NCBI GenBank assembly: GCA_946807835.1
Contig: OX327712.1
Coordinates: 12,046,001 to 12,110,000 of the forward strand
Direction of reading: 5' to 3'
Source of the DNA: Ailanthus altissimus
Lineage: Eukaryota > Streptophyta > Magnoliopsida > Sapindales > Simaroubaceae
Length of the DNA: 64,000 bases
The translations under genes and the position numbers were made by a program. This document shows, piece after piece, positions 12,279-24,569 of this stretch. Under the pieces are notes generated by a model. That model was not told the origin of the DNA. It saw only the letters and a list, made by a program, of their open reading frames with translations, and searched no databases. Every line of letters starts with the position of its first letter. Positions within the stretch are counted from its first letter, which is position 1.

Positions 12279-12339
12279 GTCCAAAGATAGTTTTCAAGGG
12301 TGAATAACTTCATTTTAGGTGTTTTGGGTGATAGACAAA

Positions 12340-12960
12340 TCATAGAGTAAAGAAGCAACTTGAAATGTTAAAAAAAACATGCATTGAAAAGTTTTTGGAG
12401 ATGTTGTCCTTAACCTTCACTTTACAATTGGTTCATATAGTGTTTATTAGAAAGGTGTACACCATCAGTTCTACAATAGAAAAATGGTTTATTATCGCTA
12501 AAAAGATGATTCAATTCTCTCGTACAGAGTTCAATTTGGTGACAGATCTACCTTTTAGGGTATTTTTGGATGAGATTATGTTGAGAAAAAAGTTACACTT
12601 ACACCTTAGCCATAAATGTTTTAACAATCATATTAGCATGAACATGTATAAGTTGGATCCTTAGTTTATGAGTTTAAAGTACAACAAGATAAATGATGTG
12701 GACATGTTGAAGTGGTATTAGTCTACTTTCTTGAACGAGGTATTTAGAAAGGCCCCGTATAGATTTATCGACCAATTATTTATGTAATTGGCAGATAATT
12801 TAAAAGAATTTAACAAGTATCCATAGAGTAATGTGACATATGAATTCGTGTTTAATTCTCTAAACAAAGTCTTGGCCAACCAATAAAGCAAATATCAGAA
12901 GAAGTTGCATAAATATTTTGGTTGCAATCATAATAAAATTTGTTATATATTATAAATTTT
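12340..12960 (+). pseudogene. DUF1985 domain remnant (Mutator-associated Ulp1-like gene), copy A
   Basis: The frame at 12365-12664 and its broken continuation resemble plant DUF1985: the phrase FSRTEFNLVTDLPF matches the conserved FS-REF-LVTGL core, and further on the words for YPW-NVTYEFVFNSLNK recall the family's second conserved block. Stops and frameshifts break it. The same remnant in copy B is at about 40985-41580 with different stops. DUF1985 is typically found in plant proteins that also carry a Ulp1 peptidase domain and are carried by Mutator-like elements. Confidence 0.65.
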
Positions 12961-13309
12961 ATGAACACTTCACATACGATATATTGATATTGGAATGGAT
13001 GATTAACATTGTGAAAGTACCATTGAATTTAATATCAACATTAAGCCTCCTCTAGATACATTTGACATGGTTAGTGTAATGGGGAACATAGTGTTCGAGT
13101 ATTGTCTGAAGCTCCACTGGGTTTAAGCATGTTCAGGAGGCTACTTAAGAAGGGTTGGGGAATAAATAGTTCATTTACTGATATTGTCCCTGAGAGGCTT
13201 TCAAAGACAAAAGAGGTGGGTTTGGAGTAGTCAATATATAGAATATCATTGCTTTTGAGAAATGAGGGTGATCAACTAGATATGGAATACCATTGTCTAT
13301 TGAATACCA

Positions 13310-13540
13310 CTAGATATTGATCCATTGTGAGTACTTGACTTGGCATAGGCCAAGATTGACTTATGATTCCTCGCCATTATCTCTTTAGAGACTAAATGAA
13401 GGTGTGCCCCAACAAGGAAATAATGATTGCTGTCATGTCTTTGCATATGAGAATGTCGAGTTTTTATTGTTGGGTCGAGCTTTTGATTATGGTCTAGACC
13501 ACCAAACACTTTTTAGGATGAAATAACGATTAAGTTGTGG
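13310..13540 (+). pseudogene. Ulp1-type cysteine peptidase remnant, copy A
   Basis: With one frameshift, the plus strand reads RPRLTYDSSP (like the ULP region after the catalytic His), then NDCCHVFAYENVEFLLLG, resembling the family's NDCGVF-EFL block around the nucleophile Cys. The Gly after Cys is replaced by Cys. It follows the DUF1985 remnant on the same strand, the usual order. Copy B (about 41925-42140) has lost the Cys (reads NDYY). No active enzyme is expected from either. Confidence 0.55.
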
Positions 13541-13724
13541 CGAGATGAATTATTATGACTTTGATATGTATGAAATTTGGTTAGGGTGTTTACGACGTTA
13601 ATAAGGTTGCTTATGAAATATTAATAAATTTTTTGAAGAATTCTTATTGTGTGATATCAATTTGATGATGATGATTGCGACAACTTACAATGAAAACTTG
13701 TTAATTATGTCTTCAATTTATATA

Positions 13725-13925
13725 TATTTGCTTGACATTATTGTTGAGCTTTTCAACCTATGCTAGACCTTATTATCGAGCAACAAGCGCCCCGACAAAA
13801 GTTGCTTGACAAAGATGTCAAGCACTTTCGCCTATGCTTAACAATATTATTAAGCCATTTTACCCATGCTTGACTGTATTGTTGAGTAGTTTTTTTGTGG
13901 GCTCATTGCTTAGTATTTCTTGTGC
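13725..13925. repeat. Right cluster of GTCGAGCA-type subterminal motifs
   Basis: About ten variants of TGCTTGAC, TTGAGCA and ATCGAGCA lie in 200 bp, facing the left cluster at 7190-7560. Confidence 0.5.
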
Positions 13926-14369
13926 TTTTTTCATCCATAACCATATTTGTATCATTGCACATCTGATTTATATGTTTGTTTAGACAACCAGACTTAGGTT
14001 TATAAATAACCATAAATATGCCTTACAAATACAAGTTTATACAAATTATACTTGTAAGTCTTGTTATTTCAATACAAATCATAATAGTGAGTCTTATTCA
14101 TTAAAATCCTTTTGTTATTCCATTAAAACTAACAATTCAAGTCCATGCAAATACTTGAGTTCATAAATAATCATAAACACACTGCATAAACAATCTTACA
14201 TGTTGCACGATTATGTCTACATCTTTTACTTTGGCTGCACAATTTTGTGGTCGTGTCATCTCCTTGAGATGGTATTCTTTACTTTTTACAACGACTTGAG
14301 GCATTCAATTTGATATTTTATACATGTATTTCATACTTTATTTGGAAAAACCTACTCTAATTAATAACC

Positions 14370-14770
14370 CATAAAATAAGTTAACTCAGCATTTCCAATA
14401 ACTAGAGCATCTTTGGTGTAATAAGCTAAACATAAACCTTGAAATTCCAATCTTGCTTGTCGACAAGCAACAAATGCATAGGTGCATGGAAGTTGGTGAA
14501 GATCCGACTTTGACATGTGCATATGTTTATGCGCAAGTCTACTATCCCATCTTTGTTTTTGTCCACTACTTAAAACATAAATTTGTTATAACCACAATAT
14601 GAAATAGGATGTCAGCTGAGCAACAATATTTCTTCTATCATAAAACCATTGTTATAACAAACTTCTCATATACTCAATTCATGTTTTCATGGGAAGGGTG
14701 CATGCTTCACCGAGAATGGCATTGATGCATCTAGCAAGGTTACTTGTTATTATATTATATCTTCTACTGC
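14370..14770 (-). pseudogene. Mutator-like transposase C-terminal remnant, copy A
   Basis: The minus strand carries a decayed version of the remnant in copy B: the WFYDRR-like phrase (about 14610-14660) followed by the SWIM zinc-finger region (about 14400-14540). In MuDR-type transposases the order is catalytic core, the N-(A/I)-E-N...WF--RR block, then the C-C-H-H SWIM finger, as here. Multiple stops are present. It lies on the opposite strand to the DUF1985-Ulp1 remnant. Confidence 0.6.
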
Positions 14771-14799
14771 TACATTAGAATCAAGCCCACTGTGACAAC

Positions 14800-15800
14800 C
14801 AATATTTTCTTCTAAACACTTTTCGGGCATGATTTCTAGGCATGTGAAAATCAAGCTCGACTCCAATGTCAGCGTTACTACAACTCTATTCAATTTAACA
14901 TTTTTTTAAATCTCCGTTCATCTAAATAACATTTTCCAATCCACCATTACTCAAATAATCTATTTTTAGTATTAAAAACAAGTGATGTATGTGGGAACTA
15001 AAAAAAAAACATAATCATCTAATATATTGTTAATGAACATACCTTCACTTAACTTTATTTTTTTAGATATATATGGTGTATTGACTAAAGAGATTATTGG
15101 TTATTATTGTTGCTTGCTTTTACCTTCTTTTTTGTGTTGAAAATATGGTTGTATAGATTTAGAGTTGTTTTGTTGAGATTTCATTAATAATGGTTAATGA
15201 AGTTGTTGGAATGTTGATTGGCGTAAAATCATCCTTGCACCTCCATCTTCAGCCAAACAATAATAAAATAAATTGTGTGGCTAAATAAATTAAAGCCCCT
15301 TTTAAAATAGCCATTTTTTTTTATTACAATCCAAAATGACCGAAACATCATTAGTACATTAAATATTAATGTTCCAAATAATTTTTATTTTGTGTATGCA
15401 CAATAAAATCAATCCATGAATCATTGGAAGGAAATTACACAATTATATAGTATCAATTTATGAAAATGTACAAACAGAATACTAAAGCGTTTCTCACTCT
15501 TTCAATATTCGCAATAACTGTAGATGATTCTCAATTTATAAAAACAATATCCTCGTAGAAGTAGGCCTGGCTGAATACAAACATTAATATTCTAAATTTT
15601 ATCTTTTGTTTCTCTATGTTAAAAATAATTTGCTTTTCAGTTGTTTCTATCCCTTCACTTATTTTCTAATTTATTTCCAGATATATCAAAATTTCAAAGC
15701 CTGTGATCTCCAGTAAAATAAATTTAGTGCTTCGAAATATTTGTTTCTTATGTAGTTTCATGATTGTTTACTTGACTAAGCAAAAGAATTTGAGAAAAAA
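14800..15800. other. Duplicated AT-rich spacer, no gene seen
   Basis: Conserved in copy B (43500-44320 and 45303-45530). It contains the intact empty site CATTA near 15582-15590 that in copy B received a solo LTR. No supportable coding region. Confidence 0.6.
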
Positions 15801-15804
15801 GCGT

Positions 15805-16125
15805 AATTAACCACACTTGCCGCTGGCCTCTGTGCCTCTGTTGGTGGAAGTTCATGCATCTTCAACCTCCTTCACTGTTGCCTCTAGGTGTCGGTCAGCT
15901 GGCAGATTCCATTTCGAGGAAGCTTGGTTAGAAGAGTCTGAATGTGGAGATATAGTGAAGTCAGCCAGGTGTCCCATGGGTAAAAATATAACGGCTATTC
16001 AGAGAAATTTAACTGAGGTGGGATGGGCTTTGCATAGTTATGGGCAGAATCAGTACCGCCAACTCTCTAATTCGTAATTGCAACTAGCAGAAAGGCTCTT
16101 TTTACCGCAAAATTATGATCATATC
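15805..16125 (+). pseudogene. LINE ORF2 fragment, copy A
   Basis: The frame 15817-16077 contains FHFEEAWLEESECGDIV, typical of the segment between endonuclease and reverse transcriptase in plant L1-type LINEs. In copy B (from about 45540) the same sequence runs on into reverse transcriptase. Here the similarity stops near 16120, so only about 0.3 kb of the LINE is present. Confidence 0.6.
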
Positions 16126-16589
16126 AAAATTGGGAAGAGTTCCGTCTATATTATTTCGTGTAATATAATAAAGGACGTACAGTTGTTAAAAAATTGCTAG
16201 ATGCATGAAAACAACGTCGAATTATTGGTAATCTAATCTGTTGATCCATAGGAAGTTTTTAATAGTTGTCCGACAAAACAAATGAAGCTTCTAAAAAGAA
16301 TGATTCTTATATATATATAAAAAAATGATGACTAATTTTATCAACAATCTTCTTTTTTTTTTTTTTTTACAATGAAGAAACGACGAGCCACAAATCCATT
16401 CATCGAGTTAGCAGATAGCTTCAACCACCGAAAAAATTGACAATTTATACAGAGAACAAATTACACCACTTCAATCTCTACTAGGTCATAGAAAGTAAGC
16501 CACTTTGGTTATTTATGATTCTTAACATTATCTTAAGTAAATATTGAATATCAGTTTAATCTTTAATATATTTTAAATTATTAATTACG

Positions 16590-17258
16590 TCTTGTTAGAA
16601 TTTTTAGTTTGTATTTTAAAAATATTTAATTACTTTACAAAAGATTCACTTACAAATAATTAAAAATAATAAAAAAAAAGTATAAAATACAATTAAGAAA
16701 ATAAATAATCACACACTAAATAAAACACAAACAATATATGTGATTTGACAATAATTGCTTACGTATACGATAGATCTAAAGATTTTAGCTACTTTATTTT
16801 AATTCACAGAGAAATTTTATAAGAGATTATAAGGAATATTAAATTGAACAGAGCTCCAAAGGATTTATATTCTCTAAGAACGTTTATATAACATATGTCT
16901 TTAAAAACTTTATTTTTAATTAGAATAAGAGTTTATATGATTTAAAAGTCTAAAACTACCTTAAATTCGTAATTGGACCTAAACATATTAAATTCCAGAA
17001 TAAGCAGCACTGCGGCGCGAGAAGCGATTTCAATCCAGTGCTACAAATTCCTAAAGGCTTGCACCATGGCGCTGTGTTTATTGATTTTGGCACGCGGCAC
17101 TCACCTTTGAGCAAGTCTCTGCCTGTGCTTTTATGTTCTTCCTTTCATTTTGTTCTCTTTCTTTTTTATTCATTGCATTATTGACTACATGTCGACTCTC
17201 CATTAATTTCTAACTCCAAATCAAATTCAAACTTAGTTATGAATCAATCACTTCAACA
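16590..17258 (-). repeat. Degenerate copia-type LTR remnant
   Basis: The stretch near 16735-16790 resembles the conserved LTR segment ATATGTGGTTCGGC...AATTGCTTACGTCCACG of the solo LTR at 44321-45302, and the right end CTTCAACA fits an LTR terminus in minus orientation. A GC-rich patch (17010-17095) sits where that LTR has its GC-rich patch. The left edge is uncertain. Confidence 0.45.
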
Positions 17259-17510
17259 CGTTTTGCCTACCGGCAAATGTAAAAAATGCCATAGCGATGA
17301 CTCTGTACTGAGATTTAAGGATGATATGACTTCTTTTTCTTTTGAAAGTAATATATGAGGTTAATTATATATACCTTACTATAGTCTTTATTCTTATAAT
17401 TATTAATTATTTAAGATATATGTAACGAGAAGAAAAGTAAATGAACCATTCACTCTCAACCAATGTCTCATGGCCGTCAAATTGGGGGTGGTGACTACGA
17501 CCCCTCACCA

Positions 17511-17613
17511 TCACATTTGATCATATTTTAGTCTTTTTTTTGTTCAAAATAATTATATCATCGTCACATTTGATCATATTTTAGTCCCTTTTTAGTCAAA
17601 ATAATTATATCAT
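17511..17613. repeat. 53-bp tandem duplication
   Basis: Two similar units begin at 17511 and 17564 (TCACATTTGATCATATTTTAG). Confidence 0.75.
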
Positions 17614-18649
17614 TGTGTAGATAAAAAAAAATAGAGTCTAATAATATAAAATGTAATTATTTTGTTGTTGAAGACTTGCTAAAAAATGGCGGTCGGCCAG
17701 CCACTGGCTATCATTTCGGCAAGTCAAAGACGACAATTGCAGATCTTTTTTTAATTTATACTTTATTTTACTTTAAAAAATATTTTTAAAATATAATTAA
17801 TTATATGATGATACGTGTCATTTTAATTAATTATATTATGGCATGTGTTCAAATACAGTGTATGGGTAAGATTGTACCACTTGTCCAAAATTTAATTTAA
17901 TTCTGTAGTTAGATTATTTTTTTATCTTTCTACCATTAAAACTAATGACAAAAGTTAATAAATTAGGATAAAATTGGATATTTTATCTCTAATTGAAACA
18001 GAGTTATATTTAGGTCCAAAATATTGAAGTAAAATTATCCTTATCTCATTTTAAAATGTATTTTTTTTTCTTTGGTGTATTTAGATTGTTTAAATAATCT
18101 AGTGCTCAATGACATTGCTAAAACTTTTCTATACAATGAGATATTAATGATAAATTAAAGCTATTTGTGTCCTTAGCTAATATTTTTTTATAATACAATA
18201 TAGAAACTTTTCTAATAATATTTAATCATGTCAGAAGGTTGTTTCTTTTAGGAAAAATACATTAAGAACCGAAATTTTTTGTAATCGCTTAAATATCTAC
18301 TTAAACTCTAATTTAAAAATTAGATATCTATCCACAAAAGAAAAGGTTTAGATAGTTACTCAAAGATTAAAAAACAAAGAAAAAACTTATTCTCTCACCT
18401 AAAAGAGAAATCTACTCTACAACATTTAGGGACTAGACCTAGGATCAAGATCCTCTTTTAAGCCAAATTTCTACCTAAGTAAATACAAGCATGTGACTGA
18501 TTAGGAGATCTTTAAAAGTTTAGGTAAACTTAGGTCAGGAGAGGATCCTAATTCATTGACCTGTATCGTTAAATTATTTAGGCATAGACAGGTCATCTCC
18601 ATTTTACATCTAGAACATTTTTAGAATTCCCGATTGTTGTTGTTTTTAC

Positions 18650-18850
18650 GTTAAGTAATACTACACTTTTAAAATGTGTTACGAATTTTTTATTAAAAAT
18701 TGATGTGTTAAGTAATTATTAAGTGGTAAAATAGTAAAAATTTAAATTCATCCATTATATTATTTCATTATTCACAAATTTCTTAACACATCATTTTGGA
18801 AACTTTTAAAATTGCATTCTAAAATTTTCTATCTAATATTAATATATCAA
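18650..18850. mobile_element. Possible small foldback element or MITE
   Basis: GATGTGTTAAG at 18702-18712 is exactly mirrored by CTTAACACATC at 18782-18792, with similar AT-rich text outside on both sides. No clear target duplication was found. Confidence 0.3.
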
Positions 18851-19439
18851 GTAATTATTAAAGGGTGAAAACTATTTACCTAAATAAATCGTCCTTAATT
18901 TGTAAGAGGTGTGGAAACTATGTTTTTACAGTTAAAAAAAAAAAAAAACAAGGTTAATGGTAAAATTGCATTGCATGTGAAAAAAAAAAAAAAGCAAGAG
19001 TTTTAAGCTGTATTAAATGTTGCCTAAAAGTTAGACAGAAGTCGTCTTTTGAATCATGTGTAAGGCTTTCTTAGATTGAATTACATTTAGTTAAAAAAAG
19101 TTAGCATAGTTACTTACCAATAAAAAGTCGCTCAGTACTATAACCGAAGGGTACGAGTGTGGGAATTTATAGAAGGTGATCTAGTGCTAAAAAATGTCTT
19201 TTAACATAAAGAACCCAATGGATAGAGTCTTAGGACCAAAACATAGGTATATAAGTATGAATATGCTAATGGCAAGATAGTGAAGAAGCCATAGAATACC
19301 AAGCTATTGAAAGAGTATTACCCCTAAACATTATATTTGAGAAAATTTAAAATCATGAACTTAATTACTGAAATGAAATGAAGAAGATTTTAATTTCTCT
19401 AGCATTTGATTATCTCGTTTATGCATTGTATAAATATGT

Positions 19440-19895
19440 ATCTAATGCCCTAACATAAGAAATGTCGAGCTTCCAATTTTAGCAAAAGAGACCCTCTGTA
19501 GAAGAAACCCTTATAGGAAGATGAGACCCTATGCAGCGATACCTGGAGGAAGAGAAAATGAAGAGCTTCTATAACAGAAAACCTAGATGAGATTATATGT
19601 GGGGGATTTCTACCATAAGAGCAAATGAGACCTTGTATAGTAAAGAATCCAAAAGTAGATGAGACCCTATACAGAGATATATACAGTAAGAGCAAAGAAG
19701 ATTCTGTGTGGTAAAGAATCCAATAAGAAAAATGAAACTCTATGTAAGGGATATCCAAAAGAAGAAGAAAGGAGACCGTACATAGCAAAGAACTTCATAG
19801 GAAGATGATACCCTATGCGAGGGTGTTTCACAAGAAGAGCAAATGAGACCTTATGTGGCAAAGACTCCTATAGGAATATGAAACCCTTTTACGGG
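19440..19895. repeat. 73-bp tandem array, left part
   Basis: About six degenerate units of roughly 73 bp. Anchor words (AAGATGAGACCC-like) recur near 19518, 19584, 19657, 19730, 19803 and 19876. Each unit contains an internal half-repeat (AAATGAGACCCTGTGTGG-like). The array is interrupted by a solo LTR and resumes at 21417. Because 73 is not a multiple of 3, the open frames across it on the minus strand are by-products, not genes. Confidence 0.9.
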
Positions 19896-21416
19896 GGATA
19901 TGATGCGATATTTCTATATCATAAAATTAAGTACAAGTATACACTATCGTATGCAAGTAATAAAGAGACTAAATAAGTCGGATGTCGAACCCACAGAGAT
20001 AATTTCTTCTTTTTAACCAATTACTAAAATTATATCTTCCTAATAATTATTCAGAAAAATAAAAATCTAAGACTGAATGTAAGAAATATAAAACAAAAAC
20101 ACAATGTAAAGAAAATTAGGTGACAGCAATGTAGAGAAAATCTATGATTAATATTATCCCTCAATATGTTTCTAATGATTAATCCTCTAATATTTAACTC
20201 ACTTAGTCTTTATTATTGATCAAGACACTAATGTATTCACAAGCCTCTTCCAAGGTCATGCAAGTATATCTTAGTTTACCAAATACCTATATTCCTATGG
20301 TACTTGTAATAAATTAAGATTCATTAAGATTAGGTCTTATTGATCATACATGCTAATTAGGTATATTCCTATCCTAAATTGAAACTTGCATATGCAACAT
20401 TGAATGTTACTCTACAATCATGCATCAAATTACCTAGGTCTAAATATATTGATTCCTCTTCCGAGTTTATCAAAATATTACCAATTCATTCACCATTTAT
20501 TGGCCAGATATATTGAAGCATTAGACACAAGTAATTTGAATATCAAAGAACTAAGTTTATTAAATATTCTAAAGATATGGCAATTAAGCATACATATTGA
20601 GTTCAAATATTAACCCTAGAAAATAAGTTTAGCTCATGGCTATAAGAGAACAGCAGTAAAAATAAAAATAAAACATTATACAATCAATTGCAAACCGATG
20701 TAGACGTTGAATTTCTCTTGATTGCGCTGCCTAAGAACTCTTGATGCCGAAGAACGTCTTGTATCTCTCTCTAAAGTTGATTCAATTAAGCTCCTATTGC
20801 TCTCCAAGACTCGTGCTCTGTATTCTTGGTGCTCTTGGGTCATCTTGGATTCCTTCTTGAAGGTTGGGAACGAGTGGCTTTTTAGAGGGATTGATATAAG
20901 TTTGAAAATCTCAATTCTCGTCGGACTAGGACTCGCACTACCGCTGGCGCGCTATGAAGTTGTCGCTGGGGCAACGCGTGAAAAAGCTATCACCATTGGA
21001 GCGGTGTGATCTTAGCGCTGGAGCGCTGCATGAAAATGACTTAATCGCTGGAGCGGTATGTTTATAGCGCTGGAGCAGTATGTTTATAGCGCTGGGGCTC
21101 TGGAGCGTCGCTGGCACGGTGACTGTTTGGCGCTGGGGCGCCAGATGCGACTTCAATAGGTCTTTTTCTTTTTTTCGATCACTATTCCAAAGCTGGGGTG
21201 ATATTCTTATTGGCGCTGGAGCGATGGACTTATATTTTGAAAACTTTACATTTTAGTCCCTATTTTTCACTCTTTTTGCATTCTTTCTTTAAATTTCATT
21301 CAAGTCCCTACAATTAACAATAAAGCACATAAATAGCCATTTATTCTCATAAAATCATAAAATATCAATAATAAAAACATGAGAAAATATATGACAAATT
21401 TGCCCTTATTAGGATA
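19896..21416 (-). mobile_element. 1.5-kb gypsy-type (Athila-like) solo LTR with GGATA target duplication
   Basis: The LTR is 19901-21411, flanked by GGATA at 19896-19900 and 21412-21416. It is homologous to the solo LTR in the GLP pseudogene (37412-38793). On the minus strand it starts TAATAAGGGC (expected TG, now TA) and its 3' part includes GTGGGTTCGACATCC, resembling the GTGGGATCGACA motif near the end of the Athila LTR at 60546-62108; hence the minus orientation. A GC-rich block with repeated CGCTGG(A/G)GCG lies at about 20930-21225. Confidence 0.85.
20722..21009 (+). other. Conserved open frame inside the solo LTR
   Basis: A 95-codon frame, antisense to the presumed LTR transcript, is matched by a 96-codon frame at 38234-38524 in the sister LTR, with most residues shared. 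It shows no known domain. The conservation may simply reflect recent common ancestry of the two LTRs. Confidence 0.3.
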
Positions 21417-22535
21417 CCAACAAGAAAGGTAAAGGAGACCCTTTGTGGCATAGAACCTTATAGGGAGATGATACCCTATTTGGGGGAAATCACAATAAGA
21501 GCAAATAAGATCTTTTGTGGCAGAAAACCCTAAGGGAATAGTAAATGAGACCCTATACTGCAGAAAACCCTATAGGAAGATGAGACCCAATGCAGGGGAT
21601 ACCTTCAGGAATTAAAAAGGAAACCCTATATGGTAGAAAACATTAAAGGAAGATGATACCCTATGTAGGGGATTTCCACAGGAAGAGCATATAAGACCCT
21701 GTGTGGTAAAGAATCCAATAGAAAGTTGAGATCCTTTTGTATGGGATAGCTACAGGAAGAGAAAAATAGATTTTGTGTGGCATAGAACCCTATAGGGAGA
21801 TGATACCTATACAGGGGATGCCCGTGGGAATAGCAAAAGAGACCCTGTGTGGTATATATATCCATAAGAAGGTAAGATCTTATGTAAGGGAGTCTCGTAG
21901 GAAGAGCAAATAAAACCCTGTGTAGAAAAGAATCCCATATGAAGATGAAACCCTCTGCGAAGGATACCTATATGAAAAGCAAAAGAGTCTTTATGTGGCA
22001 AAGAATCCCATAAGAAAATGAGACCCTATGTGGAGGGGACCCCTAGAAAAAGCACAAAAGACCTTATGTGGCAAAGAACCCTATAGAAATATTATATCTT
22101 ATATTAAGGATTTCCATAAAAAGAGCAAATGAGACCTTGTGTGATAAAGAATCCCATAGGAAGATGAGACCCTTTTGTGAAGCATACCTACTAAAGAACA
22201 AAATAGACTCTGTGTGGCATAGAACCATTTAAAGAGATAATACCCTGTGCAGAAGACACCCATATAAAGAGCAAATGAGACCATGTGTGGCATAGATATC
22301 CATAGGAAGATAAGACCTTATGTTCGTGATTTTTATAAGAGTAATAAATGAAACCCTGAATAGTAGAGAACCCTATAGGAAGATGAGACCCTATGTAGGG
22401 GATACCCATAGAAAGATCAAATAAGACCTTTGTGGCAAAGAACCCTATGAGAAGATGAGACCTTATACGAAGGATACTTCTAGGAATAGCAAATGAGGCC
22501 TTTCGTGGCAGAGAACCCTATGGAAATATTACCAA
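21417..22535. repeat. 73-bp tandem array, right part
   Basis: About 15 units; from 21651 the anchor word recurs every 72-73 bp (21724, 21797, 21869, 21941, 22013, 22087, 22160, 22233, 22306, 22379, 22452). The first units are irregular. Together with the left part about 21 units are present. Confidence 0.9.
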
Positions 22536-22539
22536 GAAT

Positions 22540-24416
22540 AAAATACTAGAATAAGCTCCCCAAGGGTCTAAGTAATATCTCTTGTGAACTCAATGCCCCC
22601 TAAGGTCTTTACTCTCTCTCTCTCTCAATACCTCTTTATGCAACCTTGTTGCTTTCTTCAATGCTTACTACCTTAATGTATATCAAAGGTTTAAATAAGC
22701 ATAAAAACAACCTTAGAAACCTAATATCTTGTTGTAAGATGTGTTTATATATGAAAGAAGTTCATATCAATTCAAAAACACAATCTATATATTAGAGTAT
22801 GGACCAATTAGAGACAATTTCATGGATTGCCAAGTTGGAAATTCTAGTTAGTACCTTTAACTATTCTAACTAAATAGTTACAAAGAAACTAATTACATAC
22901 TTAGTTTCCAACCAATGGCAAATGAGAAATTCAGAGTAAGTTGAGGGGCAAATTGATCAATTGAAGGAGCACTATATATATAGCAGAAGTGTGTAGAAAT
23001 TTCAAGAGATTAAAGCATAACACTTAGAGCAAAAGAGAAGCAAAATTTGTGCAAGAGAAGAGTGGTGTTGCTATAGTGAAATTTCAATTTTTTTTTCATG
23101 ATTTTTCATGCTTAATCAAGCTATAATAAGGTTAAGTATAAGTTCCTAAGCTCAATTGAAGCCTCCATTAGTGAAAATCCAAGAAAAAGAGGTAAGAAAA
23201 ATATTATTTTGTGAGGTTGATATATGAACTTTTACGATTGCTTCAATTGATATTCTTGTGTGTATTCTTGGTTTAGATTGAGTTGAATTCTATTATGGAG
23301 CTTGAAAGAGTCATCAAAATAAAGAATTTGGCAAGGTAATAATTAGGATTTTGGGTGATTTTAATGTAGAGACTTCAATTGGATGTAAATAGAGCATTAG
23401 AATAAAGTTGGCTTGATTTTGATGCAATTGAAACAAGAAATTGAGAAAAGAAATGTGCTAAAACATAAGGTGAAATTCTATCACTTTAGGGAAGTTATGA
23501 TTTAGTTATGTTTTAGTTAAGTTATTGTGTATAAAGGAAATGGCCGAGCAATGGCTTTACTAGTTTTCGATCTAACGACTGCATATTATTTGTTTATATG
23601 CACATACTAGTTATTATGTTGTACATACTTTGGATATTGTTTTCTAAAGATCTAAATAAAACCCTCTCAGCAAGATTTCATCGGTATATGATGTTAGAAA
23701 TCATTTTACAGCTTTATACAAGTTTTAGAAACATGAATTATGCATGCCTTTTAGAATTTAATATTTATGCAAAATTTTATTTTAATTCGAAATCTTAAAT
23801 GCACTCACTGAGCTCATTTAACTCACTCGTTTTGTGTTTTATATTTTCTAAACCCCTTCCTAGGTGCAGGTCTCGATACTCAAGCTGTTGATTCTCCTAC
23901 TGCTGATTAGTAGGCCAAATCTGAAGATCATTTTATACATGTAAATGTGCTAAATAGCACTCTTTTTGCATAGTTATTATAAGGATGTGTATTTGTACAT
24001 ATATTTTGGACAAACACGAAAATGTTTCGATATTATGATGATCGTTTTTACTTTTTATGAGTGTGCTAGTTTTGTGATTTTAATGAAATTATTGAGTTAC
24101 GTTGGATTGATTTTGAAAAAGACCGGAGGTCTTATTTGGTAGTATAAAAGTTTTTGAAATAGAAGTGTAATTTCTTTACAAAGCTTGTATTAGATTTTAA
24201 AGAAAAACATGGAAAACTCTGCCCCTTTTTTTAAAACAAATTAAGATGTCATTTCCATGTATATTCCAAGATTTTCTCAGTAATAGCAAGAATTAAAAAG
24301 AGGTTAACCTCATAGAATTTCTCAACTTACCCAGTTAAATTCTGAGGAACTTTCGTCGGGGTGTCCTACAGGGCTGTCGGGATATACCGTAAAGGGTCTT
24401 GGGGCGGGTCCTGTCA
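22540..24416 (+). repeat. 5' LTR of the Ty3/gypsy chromovirus-type element (left edge unclear)
   Basis: The right part (about 23750-24416) matches the LTR ending at 31969 and ends GGTCCTGTCA just before the primer-binding site. Further left lies a plausible LTR promoter with TATA box (CACTATATATATAGC near 22970-22985). I could not find a start matching the other LTR (TGTAATATTC); the left edge may be truncated or hidden in the satellite junction. Confidence 0.65.
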
Positions 24417-24419
24417 GAG

Positions 24420-24433
24420 TGGTATCAGAGCCC
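24420..24433 (+). other. Primer-binding site (initiator tRNA-Met type)
   Basis: TGGTATCAGAGCCC, three bases after the 5' LTR end. Confidence 0.9.
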
Positions 24434-24569
24434 GATTTTTGAAGTTTTAGTTAAAAAGTTTATTTTTAGAATGAGATTCTTGAAGTTGCATTCATATTTT
24501 TCTAAGTTTAGTAAATTGAATTCTATGCATTTGATAATCATTTGCATCATTAAATTCACATAAAATATG

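Larger units (their letters stand above)
4590..16125. repeat. Segmental duplication, copy A
   Basis: This stretch is collinear and highly similar, in the same orientation, to 36335-45815. Shared content in order: the 3' flank and body of a GLP gene, its promoter side, an AT microsatellite, a DUF1985/Ulp1 remnant, Mutator transposase remnants and the start of a LINE. Copy A carries a 4.67-kb copia-type insertion (7611-12278) that copy B lacks. The left edge is near 4590; the right edge lies inside the LINE near 16110-16125. Boundaries are by eye and accurate to tens of bases. Confidence 0.85.
17259..19440. other. Intergenic AT-rich DNA
   Basis: No gene seen. It holds a 53-bp direct duplication (17511-17613), a possible MITE (about 18650-18850) and poly-A tracts near 18930-18995. 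Confidence 0.6.

Noticed and set aside
19450..22409. Series of minus-strand frames with HLPIGF/SHLLF-like text
   Set aside because: They arise from the 73-bp tandem array, whose period is not a multiple of three; the text repeats with frame changes and has no start or promoter context.
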